From Humibacillus xanthopallidus (GTDB taxonomy: Bacteria; Actinomycetota; Actinomycetes; Actinomycetales; Dermatophilaceae), in NCBI RefSeq assembly GCF_006716675.1, contig NZ_VFPM01000002.1, positions 496,001 through 560,000 of the forward strand: a DNA stretch of 64,000 nucleotides, written 5' to 3'. The translations under genes and the position numbers were made by a program. The notes beneath the pieces are model-generated. The model had not been told where the DNA came from. It ran no database searches and saw nothing but the letters and a program-made list of their open reading frames with translations. Below, in pieces: positions 8,449 to 16,592 of the stretch (its first letter is position 1; the number at the start of each line of letters is the position of its first letter).

Positions 8449-11400
8449 GTGCCGGCCTCCGTCAGGTCGGTGCGGCCGGCGGCCGGGCGCACGAAGGGGA
8501 AGGTGAGGACCGACCGGATGGCGGTGTTGGTGAGCAGCATGATGAGCCGGTCGATCCCGAGGCCCAGGCCACCGCTCGGCGGCATCCCCAGCTCGAGGGC
8601 GAGGAGGAAGTCCTCGTCGACCTCCATCGCCTCCACGTCGCCGGCAGCAGCCTTGAGCGACTGCTCCGTGAGTCGCGCGCGCTGGTCCACGGGGTCGGTC
8701 AGCTCGCTGTATGCCGTGCCGATCTCCAGGCCGGCGATGACGAGGTCCCAGCGCTCCACGAGCCCCGGCCGCGAGCGGTGGGGATGCGTGAGCGGTGAGG
8801 TCTCGACGGGGAAGTCGGTGTAGAACGTCGGATGCATCGTCGCCGGCTCGACGAGCTCGGCGTAGAGCGCCTCGATGACGGCCCCGGCCCCCATCTCGGG
8901 CCGCAGCGCGACGTCGTGGGTCTGCGCGAGGCCGATGAGCACGTCCATGTCGGTGTCGAGGTCGACCCGGCGACCCACGGCCTCGGAGACCGCCTCGAGC
9001 ACCGGCACCACCGGCCACTCTCCGCTGATGTCGACGAGCTCGGCGCCCTGGGTACCGGTGCGCGCCGTGTCGCGGGTGGGAAGCGGCATGACCTCGGCCC
9101 CGTGCGCCTGGCGAGCGGCCTGCCGCACGATCCGCTCGGCGAGGAGGCGCATCGACGTGTAGTCGCCGTGGGGCTGGTAGACCTCGAGCGAGGTGAACTC
9201 GGGGTTGTGCGTGGCGTCGGCGCCCTCGTTGCGGAAGTTGCGCCCGAGCTCGAAGATCGGGCCCATCCCGGCGACGAGGAGGCGCTTGAGGTAGAGCTCC
9301 GGCGCGATGCGCAGCGACAGGTCGAGGCCGTAGGCGTTGATGTACGTGCGGAACGGCCGGGCGGTGGCGCCGCCGTGCACGGTGTGCAGCATCGGCGTCT
9401 CGACCTCGAGGTAGCCCTCGTCGCCGAGCAGCCGCCGGATGGAGGCCACGACCTCGGACCGGGTGCGCAGCAGGGCGATCCCGGACGGGTGCACGAGCAG
9501 TTCGGTCGAGCGCTGCCGGGCGCGCAGGGCCGGGTCGCGCAGGGCACCGAAGGGGATCGGGTGGAGGGACTTCGCCTCCATCCGCCAGGCCCGCACGACG
9601 AGGCTGGGGGTGCCGGTGCGCGACGCGCCGGTGACCGCCTCGACCCGGATGAGGTCGCCGGAGTCGACGGTGCTCGTGAAGGCGTCGAGCCGGGCTCGGG
9701 TGACGACCGCCGCGTCGAGGAGCAGCTGGACGGCGGCGGCACCGTCGACGAGCGTCGCGAAGACGACGGAACCGTGGTCGCGGACGTCACGCACCCTGCC
9801 GACGACGTCGAGGGGGGTGGGCCGGCGCCATGCCTCTGGCGGGAGCGCTCCGATGGACGTCGACGGCTGGCCGGCGCCGACCGGGTAGCCGTCGTAGCCG
9901 TCCTGGCGCAGCCGCTCCAGGGTGCCGAGGCGGTGGCGGAACTGCTCGGAGCGCCGCGGCTCCAGCGACTGGGCATCGGCGGCCGCCTCGTCGATGCGCG
10001 CGGCCTCGCGCAGCTGGGCCTCGTCGAGCGCGCCCGTCGTCGTGCGGCGGTGCGGCCACGGGATGAAGCCCTCGGCGGCTCCGGCCGCGAGCACGACCTG
10101 GGGCAGGGCGACGGTGTCGTCGTGGCAGAGGAAGCGTGGCGACCACTGTGGCTCGTACTTCTGGGTGGCGCGGTGAAGTCGCTCCAGCTGCCAGAAGCGG
10201 TCGAAGAGCCCGAGCACCGAGGCGTTGAGGCGGGTGAGGGGGCGCGAGCCCAGCCGGCTCGCGTCCTCGAAGACCCCCCGGAAGAGGCAGAAGTTGAGCG
10301 ACGCCCGGGAGATCCCGAGGGAGCGGGCGCGAGCCATCAGCTCGCTGACCATGAGCTCCGTGACGCCGCTCGGTGCGTCGGGCGACCGGCGCATGAGGTC
10401 GAGGGAGAGACCGCCTCGCCCCCAGGGCACGAAGGAGAGCAGGCCGACGAGCTCGCCGTCGCCGTCTCGTGCGGTGACGTGCACGATGCGGCCGTCGGCG
10501 GGGTCGTCGCTGCGGCCCAGCGCCATCGAGAACCCGCGCTCCACCTCGCCGGCGCGCCAGGCGTCCGCGTGCCGGCTCAGGCTGTGCAGCTCGGGTGCGG
10601 CGATGTCGTCCTGTCGGCGCACCTGGACGGTGAGGCCGGCCCGGGCCGCCCGTTTGACGGCGTGCCGCACGTCGGACATCGAGGTGCGGCGCAGGTCGTA
10701 GCGGGCGGGGTCGAGGATCGCCTCGTCGCCCATGAGCAGCACCTGCATGCCGGCCGCCGCATAGCTGCGAGCGGCCCGCTCGCTGGCGCCGAGGGCGGCC
10801 GGCACCCAGCCGAACTCCCGGGCCTCGGCCCGCCACGCGGCGATCGCGCCTGCCCAGGAGTCCGGGTCTCCGATCGGGTCGGCCGAGGCCAGTGAGACGC
10901 CGCCGATGACCCGGTAGGTCACCGCGGCCCTGCCGTCTGCAGAGAAGACCGACGACTTGTCGCGCCGGGTCGCGAAGTAGCCGAGGGAGTCGTCCGCGCC
11001 GTGGGCCGAGAGGAGGCGGCGCAGCGACAGCTCGCGGTCGGGGGACCAGCGGCTGCGGGGCCGGGCCGAGGCGACGAAGAGGAGCAGCGCGCCGAGGATG
11101 GTCAGCGTGGCGAGCACGGCGACGACGTCGATGACCCAGGGCGGGATGAGGCCGAGGGAGCGGCGGCTCACCCCGCCCAGGGCGGCGAGGACGGTGGCGA
11201 CGACGGCGCGCACCTGTGATCGCGGGGCGCCGACGGCACCGATGAGCAGCCAGGCGACACCCAGGGTGGCGACGCTGCCCACCGCGAGCGCCGCGAGCGT
11301 CGGCCACCACGAGCCGCGCTGGAGCCTGCCCGTGAACTCGTCTCGGGTGCGGTGGAGCCACCACAGCGCGGCGACGGCGACGAGCGCCGCAGCGACGTCG

Positions 11401-11759
11401 AGGCCGCGGCCGAGCGAGCCGCGACTCTCCCACATCTCGTCGAGCGGGAGCTGAGAGCGCAGCAGCTCGACGGTGCCCAGGGCGAGGCCGAGCACCTGGA
11501 AGGCTGCGACGAGCCAGAGTCCGATCCGCTTGCGCCCCAACAGTGCGCGCGTGGTGATGCCGAGGAGGACGACGGAGACCACCGTGGGCGCGACCGGCAC
11601 GTTGAGCAGCCCGAAGAACTCCTCGACCGCCGTCGGATGCGGTCTGTGCCGCCCCACGAGGGCGAGCACGAGAGCGACGACGGTGGCGACGGCATACGTG
11701 CCGGTGAGGATGCGGGCTGAGCGGTGCGGCGCGTGCGCGACCCGGCGAGGACGGACCAT
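8439..11759 (-). CDS. lysX: bifunctional lysylphosphatidylglycerol synthetase/lysine--tRNA ligase LysX
   Basis: 1106 residues, close to mycobacterial LysX (about 1170). The N-terminal roughly 250 residues are a multi-helix membrane domain. An MprF-type DUF2156 transferase domain follows (about 250-560; GWVPAALGASERAARSYAAAG and LNFCLFRGVFEDASRL). Next are an OB-fold anticodon-binding domain (about 600-720) and a class II LysRS core. Motif 2 appears in FRNEGADATHNPEFTSLE and motif 3 in GLGLGIDRL. The enzyme charges lysine and transfers it to phosphatidylglycerol at the membrane, lowering surface charge and giving resistance to cationic peptides. It lies 85 bp downstream of a MarR gene on the same strand, so that regulator probably controls it. 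Confidence 0.93.
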   Translation of the reverse strand: MVRPRRVAHAPHRSARILTGTYAVATVVALVLALVGRHRPHPTAVEEFFGLLNVPVAPTVVSVVLLGITTRALLGRKRIGLWLVAAFQVLGLALGTVELLRSQLPLDEMWESRGSLGRGLDVAAALVAVAALWWLHRTRDEFTGRLQRGSWWPTLAALAVGSVATLGVAWLLIGAVGAPRSQVRAVVATVLAALGGVSRRSLGLIPPWVIDVVAVLATLTILGALLLFVASARPRSRWSPDRELSLRRLLSAHGADDSLGYFATRRDKSSVFSADGRAAVTYRVIGGVSLASADPIGDPDSWAGAIAAWRAEAREFGWVPAALGASERAARSYAAAGMQVLLMGDEAILDPARYDLRRTSMSDVRHAVKRAARAGLTVQVRRQDDIAAPELHSLSRHADAWRAGEVERGFSMALGRSDDPADGRIVHVTARDGDGELVGLLSFVPWGRGGLSLDLMRRSPDAPSGVTELMVSELMARARSLGISRASLNFCLFRGVFEDASRLGSRPLTRLNASVLGLFDRFWQLERLHRATQKYEPQWSPRFLCHDDTVALPQVVLAAGAAEGFIPWPHRRTTTGALDEAQLREAARIDEAAADAQSLEPRRSEQFRHRLGTLERLRQDGYDGYPVGAGQPSTSIGALPPEAWRRPTPLDVVGRVRDVRDHGSVVFATLVDGAAAVQLLLDAAVVTRARLDAFTSTVDSGDLIRVEAVTGASRTGTPSLVVRAWRMEAKSLHPIPFGALRDPALRARQRSTELLVHPSGIALLRTRSEVVASIRRLLGDEGYLEVETPMLHTVHGGATARPFRTYINAYGLDLSLRIAPELYLKRLLVAGMGPIFELGRNFRNEGADATHNPEFTSLEVYQPHGDYTSMRLLAERIVRQAARQAHGAEVMPLPTRDTARTGTQGAELVDISGEWPVVPVLEAVSEAVGRRVDLDTDMDVLIGLAQTHDVALRPEMGAGAVIEALYAELVEPATMHPTFYTDFPVETSPLTHPHRSRPGLVERWDLVIAGLEIGTAYSELTDPVDQRARLTEQSLKAAAGDVEAMEVDEDFLLALELGMPPSGGLGLGIDRLIMLLTNTAIRSVLTFPFVRPAAGRTDLTEAGTWS

Positions 11760-11844
11760 GGTCCGACGATGGACCCGTCGTCTGAGAGATTTCTGCGGGC
11801 CTGCTCGGAGGCGACTGGACCTTCGCTGAGCCGCGGAGGCCGGG

Positions 11845-12378
11845 TCAGAAGTCGCCGGCGTCGCGGCGCAGGCGAGTCAGGATCTCCACGAGGGAGTCGA
11901 CGTCCGAGCTCGAGAGGTCGGGCTGCTCGAAGACCTCGGCGTTGAGCGCCTTGGTGGCCCGCTCGGCGAGCTCCCGGCCCGAGGGAGTGAGTGCGACGAG
12001 CATCGCCCGCCGGTCCTCGGGGTGCGTGGAACGGGTCACGAGCCCGGCGTCCTCGAGGCGGTCGACGGCGTTGGTGACGCTCGTGGGGTGCACCTGCAGG
12101 CGGCTGCCGATGACCTTCATCGGCAGCGACCCGCGCTTGCTGAACCACAGCAGCATGAGGACCTCGTAGCGCGCGAACGTCACCCCGAGCGGTCTCAGGG
12201 TCGCCTCGACGCGGGCGAGCACGATCTGGTGGGCCCGCATGAGCGACGTCACGGCGGCCATGCCGTCGGCGGCGGCGTGCCAGCCCTGCTCCACCCACTG
12301 CTGCCGGGCGCGGGCGATGGGGTCGAAACCGAGCCCGGGGCCCGTCAAGGGCCGCGGGCCCGTCGTCTCGGCGCTCAT
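11845..12378 (-). CDS. MarR-family transcriptional regulator
   Basis: 177 residues from the ATG at 12378. An upstream in-frame ATG at 12414 abuts the palindrome and would sit at or before the likely transcription start, so it is less probable. The winged-helix core is visible: LGVTFARYEVLMLLWFSKRGSLPMKVIGSRLQVHPTSVTNAVDRLEDAGLV, the recognition helix being HPTSVTNAVDRL, then the wing THPEDRRAMLVALT. A long N-terminal segment precedes it. It diverges from icmF, and a palindrome lies between the two. It is therefore probably autoregulated and represses icmF. A CoA ester from branched-chain catabolism is a plausible ligand, but this is inference. Confidence 0.88.
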   Translation of the reverse strand: MSAETTGPRPLTGPGLGFDPIARARQQWVEQGWHAAADGMAAVTSLMRAHQIVLARVEATLRPLGVTFARYEVLMLLWFSKRGSLPMKVIGSRLQVHPTSVTNAVDRLEDAGLVTRSTHPEDRRAMLVALTPSGRELAERATKALNAEVFEQPDLSSSDVDSLVEILTRLRRDAGDF

Positions 12379-12403
12379 GCCGTCATCGTAGCCACGCGAC
12401 GCG

Positions 12404-12433
12404 TTGACGTCCATTAGTAGGAAGTCCTACTAT
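12404..12433 (+). promoter_or_regulatory. icmF promoter, leaderless
   Basis: TTGACG at 12404-12409, an 18-nt spacer and TACTAT at 12428-12433 give a near-consensus sigma-70-type promoter. The icmF ATG begins 6 nt after the -10 element, so the transcript should start at or next to the ATG and lack a ribosome binding site. No Shine-Dalgarno sequence precedes the ATG (TTTTTCC), which agrees. Confidence 0.7.
12415..12432. promoter_or_regulatory. MarR-type palindromic operator
   Basis: Arms TAGTAGGA (12415-12422) and TCCTACTA (12425-12432) form a perfect 8-bp inverted repeat with a 2-bp centre. It overlaps the -10 element and spacer of the icmF promoter, and a TACTAA-like -10 for the divergent marR gene. 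Length and symmetry suit a MarR dimer, which would block both promoters when bound. Confidence 0.7.
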
Positions 12434-12439
12434 TTTTCC

Positions 12440-15400
12440 ATGTCCGACGCAGCGAAGCGCGATCTCCACCAGCCGTCACACCACGTCCGGCTCGTCACGG
12501 CCAGCAGCCTCTTCGACGGCCACGACGCGTCGATCAACATCATGCGGCGCATCATGCAGTCGCAGGGCGCCGAGGTGATCCACCTCGGGCACAACCGCTC
12601 GGTCCAGGAGGTCATCGACGCCGCCATCGAGGAGGACGTGCAGGGCGTCGCGGTCAGCTCCTACCAGGGCGGGCACGTCGAGTACTTCGAGTACCTCGTG
12701 CAGCTGCTCAAGGAGAACGGCGCCGGCCACATCCGCGTCGTCGGCGGCGGTGGCGGCGTCATCGTGCCCGAGGAGATCGCGCGGCTGCGTGAGTCGGGGG
12801 TGACGATCTTCAGCCCCGAGGACGGCCAGCGCCTCGGCCTCACGGGGATGATCAACACCGTCGTGGCCGACTGCGACTTCGACCTCTGGCAGACCGGCGC
12901 CCCCTCGCTCGAGGCCGTGCTGGCCGGTGACCGCGCCGCCGTCGCCCGGGCCGTGACCGGTGCGCAGGAGGGTCGCCTCGACGACACCACCCTGGCTGGC
13001 ATCCGCGAGGCGGCCGGCCGGCGGCGCGTGCCGGTGCTCGGCATCACCGGCACCGGCGGCTCCGGCAAGTCGAGCCTCACCGACGAGCTGATCCGCCGGC
13101 TGCGTCTCGACCAGCAGGACAAGCTCCGTGTCGCCGTCCTCGCCGTCGACCCGACGCGCAGCCGTGGCGGTGGCGCCCTGCTCGGTGACCGCATCCGCAT
13201 GAGCTCGCTCGACGGCGACCGTGTCTTCTTCCGCAGCCTCGCCACCCGCGGGGGCTCGCAGGTGCCGACGCACCTCGACGACGTCGTCGACGTCGTGCGC
13301 GCGGCCGGCTTCGACCTCGTCATCCTCGAGACGCCGGGCATCGGCCAGGGTGACGCCGCCGTCGTCGACTTCGCCGACGTGTCGCTCTACGTCATGACGC
13401 CGGAGTTCGGTGCGAGCAGCCAGCTCGAGAAGATCGACATGCTCGACCGCGCCGACGTCGTGGCCATCAACAAGTTCGAGCGTCGTGGCGCCGAGGACGC
13501 CCTGCGCGACGTCGGCCGCCAGATGGTGCGCAACCGCGAGGCCTTCGGCAAGGGGCCCGCCGACATGCCCGTCTACGGCACGTCCGCTGCCACCTTCAAC
13601 GACGACGGCGTCACCGCGCTCTACCAGGAGCTGCGAACCCTGTTGTCCGACAAGGGCATGGCGATCGCGGAGGGCGTCCTGCCCACGGTCGCGACGAAGC
13701 ATTCGACGCGCATCGCGACCGTCGTGCCCGCGGCCCGCGTGCGCTACCTCGCGGAGATCAGTGACACGGTCCGGGGCTACCACGAGGCCACCGAGCGGTA
13801 TGCCGCCGCGGCCAGCCGGGTGCAGCGCCTCGAGTCCGTGCGCGGCGAGCTCGCCGGCGCTGCTGCATCCGATGACGTCGACAGCGCCGAGAGCGCGGTC
13901 CGCGCCGTGGAGGCCCTGCTCGACGACGCACGCACCGACGTGCCCGCCGAGGTCGCCGGTGCCCTCGCCGCCTGGCCCTCCATCGTCGAGTCCTACTCCG
14001 GTGACGAGCAGGTCGTCAGCATCCGTGGCAAGGAGATCCGCAACGCTCTGACGCGAGAGTCGTTGTCGGGCAACAAGATCCCTCGGGTGTCGCTGCCCCG
14101 CTACCGCGACCACGGCGAGCTCGTCAGCTTCCTGCGCCGTGAGAACCTCCCCGGCTACTTCCCGTACACGGCAGGGGTCTTCCCGTTCAAGCGGGAAGGG
14201 GAGGACCCGGCCCGCATGTTCGCGGGTGAGGGCGACCCGTTCCGCACCAACCGACGCTTCAAGCTGCTCTCCGAGGGCCAGCCCGCGACGCGCCTGTCGA
14301 CCGCCTTCGACTCGGTCACCCTCTACGGCCGAGACCCCGACCCGCGCCCCGACGTCTACGGCAAGGTCGGCACCTCGGGGGTCTCCGTCGCCACGCTCGA
14401 CGACATGAAGGTGCTCTACGGCGGCTTCGACCTCGTCTCGCCGACGACGAGCGTCTCGATGACGATCAACGGTCCGGCCCCGACGATCCTCGCCTTCTTC
14501 CTCAACACCGCCATCGACCAGCAGGTCGACGCCTTCACGGCGCGGGAGGGGCGCGCACCGAGCGACGCCGAGCGGGCCGACCTCACGGCATACGCCCTCG
14601 CCAACGTGCGGGGCACGGTCCAGGCCGACATCCTCAAGGAGGACCAGGGCCAGAACACCTGCATCTTCAGCACAGAGTTCAGCCTCAAGATGATGGCGGA
14701 CATCCAGGAGTGGTTCATCGAGCACCAGGTCCGCAACTTCTACTCGGTGTCGATCTCGGGCTACCACATCGCCGAGGCCGGGGCGAACCCCATCAGCCAG
14801 CTCGCCTTCACGCTCGCCAACGGCTTCACCTACGTCGAGAGCTACCTCGCCCGCGGCATGGCGGTCGACGACTTCGCGCCGAACCTGTCGTTCTTCTTCA
14901 GCAACGGCATGGACCCCGAGTACTCCGTCCTGGGCCGGGTCGCCCGCCGCATCTGGGCGGTCGCGATGAAGGAGAAGTACGGCGCCAACGAGCGCTCGCA
15001 GAAGCTGAAGTACCACGTGCAGACGTCCGGCCGTTCGCTGCATGCGCAGGAGATGGACTTCAACGACATCCGCACGACCCTGCAGGCGCTCATCGCGATC
15101 TACGACAACGCGAACTCGTTGCACACCAACGCTTTCGACGAGGCCGTGACGACCCCGTCGGAGGAGTCGGTGCGTCGTGCCCTCGCGATCCAGCTCATCA
15201 TCAACCGCGAGTGGGGGCTCGCGATGAACGAGAACCCGCTCCAGGGCTCCTTCGTCATCGACGAGCTGACCGACCTCGTCGAGGCGGCCGTGCTCAAGGA
15301 GTTCGACCGCATCACCGAGCGCGGCGGTGTGCTCGGGGCGATGGAGACGGGCTACCAGCGCGGCCGCATCCAGGACGAGTCGATGCTCTACGAGCACCGC

Positions 15401-15709
15401 AAGCACGACGGCAGCCTCCCGATCATCGGCGTCAACACCTTCCGCAACCCGCACGAGGGCGAGGTGCCCCGCACGGTGGTGCTCGCCCGCGGCACCGAGG
15501 AGGAGAAGCGGGGCCAGCTCTCGCGGGTCCGCGCCTTCCGGGCCGAGCACGAGGTCGAGGCGGCGGCCGCCCTCGAGGAGCTCAAGGCGGTCGCGATCGA
15601 GGGCGGCAACGTCTTCGACGTCCTCATGCGGGCGGCGCGGGTGTGCTCGCTCCAGCAGATCACCGAGGCCTTCTTCGAGGTCGGCGGCCAGTACCGCCGC
15701 AACGTCTGA
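12440..15709 (+). CDS. icmF: fused isobutyryl-CoA mutase IcmF
   Basis: 1089 residues in the single-chain IcmF order: B12-binding domain, G-protein chaperone domain, linker, substrate-binding mutase domain. The lower-axial His is H28 in DGHDASINIMRR. The MeaI-like GTPase has Walker A GTGGSGKSS near residue 205. The mutase TIM barrel contains YHIAEAGANPISQLAFTLANG and FAPNLSFFFSNGMDPEYS. It interconverts isobutyryl-CoA and n-butyryl-CoA (some members prefer pivalyl- or isovaleryl-CoA) using adenosylcobalamin; the G domain loads and protects the cofactor. Start chosen from the leaderless promoter; an upstream in-frame start at 12404 would fall on the -35 element. Confidence 0.95.
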   Translation: MSDAAKRDLHQPSHHVRLVTASSLFDGHDASINIMRRIMQSQGAEVIHLGHNRSVQEVIDAAIEEDVQGVAVSSYQGGHVEYFEYLVQLLKENGAGHIRVVGGGGGVIVPEEIARLRESGVTIFSPEDGQRLGLTGMINTVVADCDFDLWQTGAPSLEAVLAGDRAAVARAVTGAQEGRLDDTTLAGIREAAGRRRVPVLGITGTGGSGKSSLTDELIRRLRLDQQDKLRVAVLAVDPTRSRGGGALLGDRIRMSSLDGDRVFFRSLATRGGSQVPTHLDDVVDVVRAAGFDLVILETPGIGQGDAAVVDFADVSLYVMTPEFGASSQLEKIDMLDRADVVAINKFERRGAEDALRDVGRQMVRNREAFGKGPADMPVYGTSAATFNDDGVTALYQELRTLLSDKGMAIAEGVLPTVATKHSTRIATVVPAARVRYLAEISDTVRGYHEATERYAAAASRVQRLESVRGELAGAAASDDVDSAESAVRAVEALLDDARTDVPAEVAGALAAWPSIVESYSGDEQVVSIRGKEIRNALTRESLSGNKIPRVSLPRYRDHGELVSFLRRENLPGYFPYTAGVFPFKREGEDPARMFAGEGDPFRTNRRFKLLSEGQPATRLSTAFDSVTLYGRDPDPRPDVYGKVGTSGVSVATLDDMKVLYGGFDLVSPTTSVSMTINGPAPTILAFFLNTAIDQQVDAFTAREGRAPSDAERADLTAYALANVRGTVQADILKEDQGQNTCIFSTEFSLKMMADIQEWFIEHQVRNFYSVSISGYHIAEAGANPISQLAFTLANGFTYVESYLARGMAVDDFAPNLSFFFSNGMDPEYSVLGRVARRIWAVAMKEKYGANERSQKLKYHVQTSGRSLHAQEMDFNDIRTTLQALIAIYDNANSLHTNAFDEAVTTPSEESVRRALAIQLIINREWGLAMNENPLQGSFVIDELTDLVEAAVLKEFDRITERGGVLGAMETGYQRGRIQDESMLYEHRKHDGSLPIIGVNTFRNPHEGEVPRTVVLARGTEEEKRGQLSRVRAFRAEHEVEAAAALEELKAVAIEGGNVFDVLMRAARVCSLQQITEAFFEVGGQYRRNV

Positions 15710-15805
15710 GACCACCCCGCGTGGTTCGATGTACCTGCGCGGCCTCAGGCTCGCGCAGATGCATCGACCGGGAGGTTGGCGGGGTGTGGTGTGGGGAGGT
15801 GCGCG

Positions 15806-16558
15806 GTGCTGACCGATGACCTGGGGTATGCCGTCCGGTCGGCCACGTCGCCGACGCGCGTCGTGTCGTTGGTCCCGTCGATCACCGAGGCCCTGGCGGC
15901 GACGTGCCCCGAGCGGCTCGTGGGTGCGACGGACTGGTGCACCCACCCGAGCGACCTCGCGGTGCACCGGGTCCGCGGCACGAAGAACCCCGACCTCAAG
16001 GCCATCGCGGCCCTGGAGCCCGACCTCGTCGTGGCCAACAAGGAGGAGAACCGCGAGCTCGACGTGCAGCGGTTGCGGGCGAGCGGCATACCGGTCTGGG
16101 TGACGGACATCGAGACGGTGCCCGGGGCGCTCGACTCGCTCGAGCGGCTCTTCACGAAGGCACTCGGGGTGCCCGTGCCTGCCTGGCCCGACGAGGCCCG
16201 GGCGGAGTGGGACACTCCGGCGCCCGACCCGACCCTCGAGGTCGCCGTGGCCATCTGGCGCGATCCGTGGATGGCCGTCGGCCGCAACACCTTCACGGGC
16301 GACGTCGTCTCGCGGCTGGGCTGCCGCAACGTCCTCGGCGGCCATGCCGACCGCTACCCCCACGTCGAGCTCGCCGACCTCGACCGCGATGGCGTCGTCG
16401 TCCTGCTGCCGGACGAGCCGTACGTCTTCACGGCCGATGACGGTCCGGAGGCGTTCTCGCGCGCCCGCACGGCCCTCGTCAGCGGTCGCCTGCTGACGTG
16501 GTACGGCCCGTCACTCGTCGGCGCCCGGGCGGCCCTGACCCAGGCCGTCCTGCCCTGA
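15806..16558 (+). CDS. helical-backbone metal receptor (BtuF/TroA-like) without signal peptide
   Basis: 250 residues from GTG 15806 with GGGGAGG 6 nt upstream. The fold is the two-lobe receptor: TRVVSLVPSITEALAATC opens lobe 1, GTKNPDLKAIAALEPDLVVANKEEN is the classic BtuF-like motif, a long backbone helix follows, and lobe 2 contains WMAVGRNTFTGDVVSRLGCRNVLG. Related proteins deliver cobalamin or siderophores to ABC transporters, but this one begins directly with the core and has neither signal peptide nor lipobox. It therefore appears cytoplasmic. It lies 97 bp downstream of the B12-dependent icmF on the same strand, which suggests corrinoid handling; no transporter permease is adjacent. 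Confidence 0.75.
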   Translation: MLTDDLGYAVRSATSPTRVVSLVPSITEALAATCPERLVGATDWCTHPSDLAVHRVRGTKNPDLKAIAALEPDLVVANKEENRELDVQRLRASGIPVWVTDIETVPGALDSLERLFTKALGVPVPAWPDEARAEWDTPAPDPTLEVAVAIWRDPWMAVGRNTFTGDVVSRLGCRNVLGGHADRYPHVELADLDRDGVVVLLPDEPYVFTADDGPEAFSRARTALVSGRLLTWYGPSLVGARAALTQAVLP

Positions 16559-16573
16559 CGCGTCAGGACGGCC
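16543..16573. terminator. hairpin terminator between convergent genes
   Basis: GGCCGTCCTG (16543-16552) pairs perfectly with CAGGACGGCC (16564-16573) around an 11-nt loop. The stop codon of the upstream gene lies in the loop region. There is no T-run; it probably serves both convergent genes. Confidence 0.6.
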
Positions 16574-16592
16574 CGGCCAGTCGTCGGGGCGG

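Noticed and set aside
12476..16363. Very long open frame on the minus strand opposite icmF
   Set aside because: Its product is a low-complexity His/Arg/Val/Asp-rich string with no domain, and icmF on the plus strand shows complete conserved domains. High-GC third positions open such mirror frames; the same applies opposite rpoB and rpoC.
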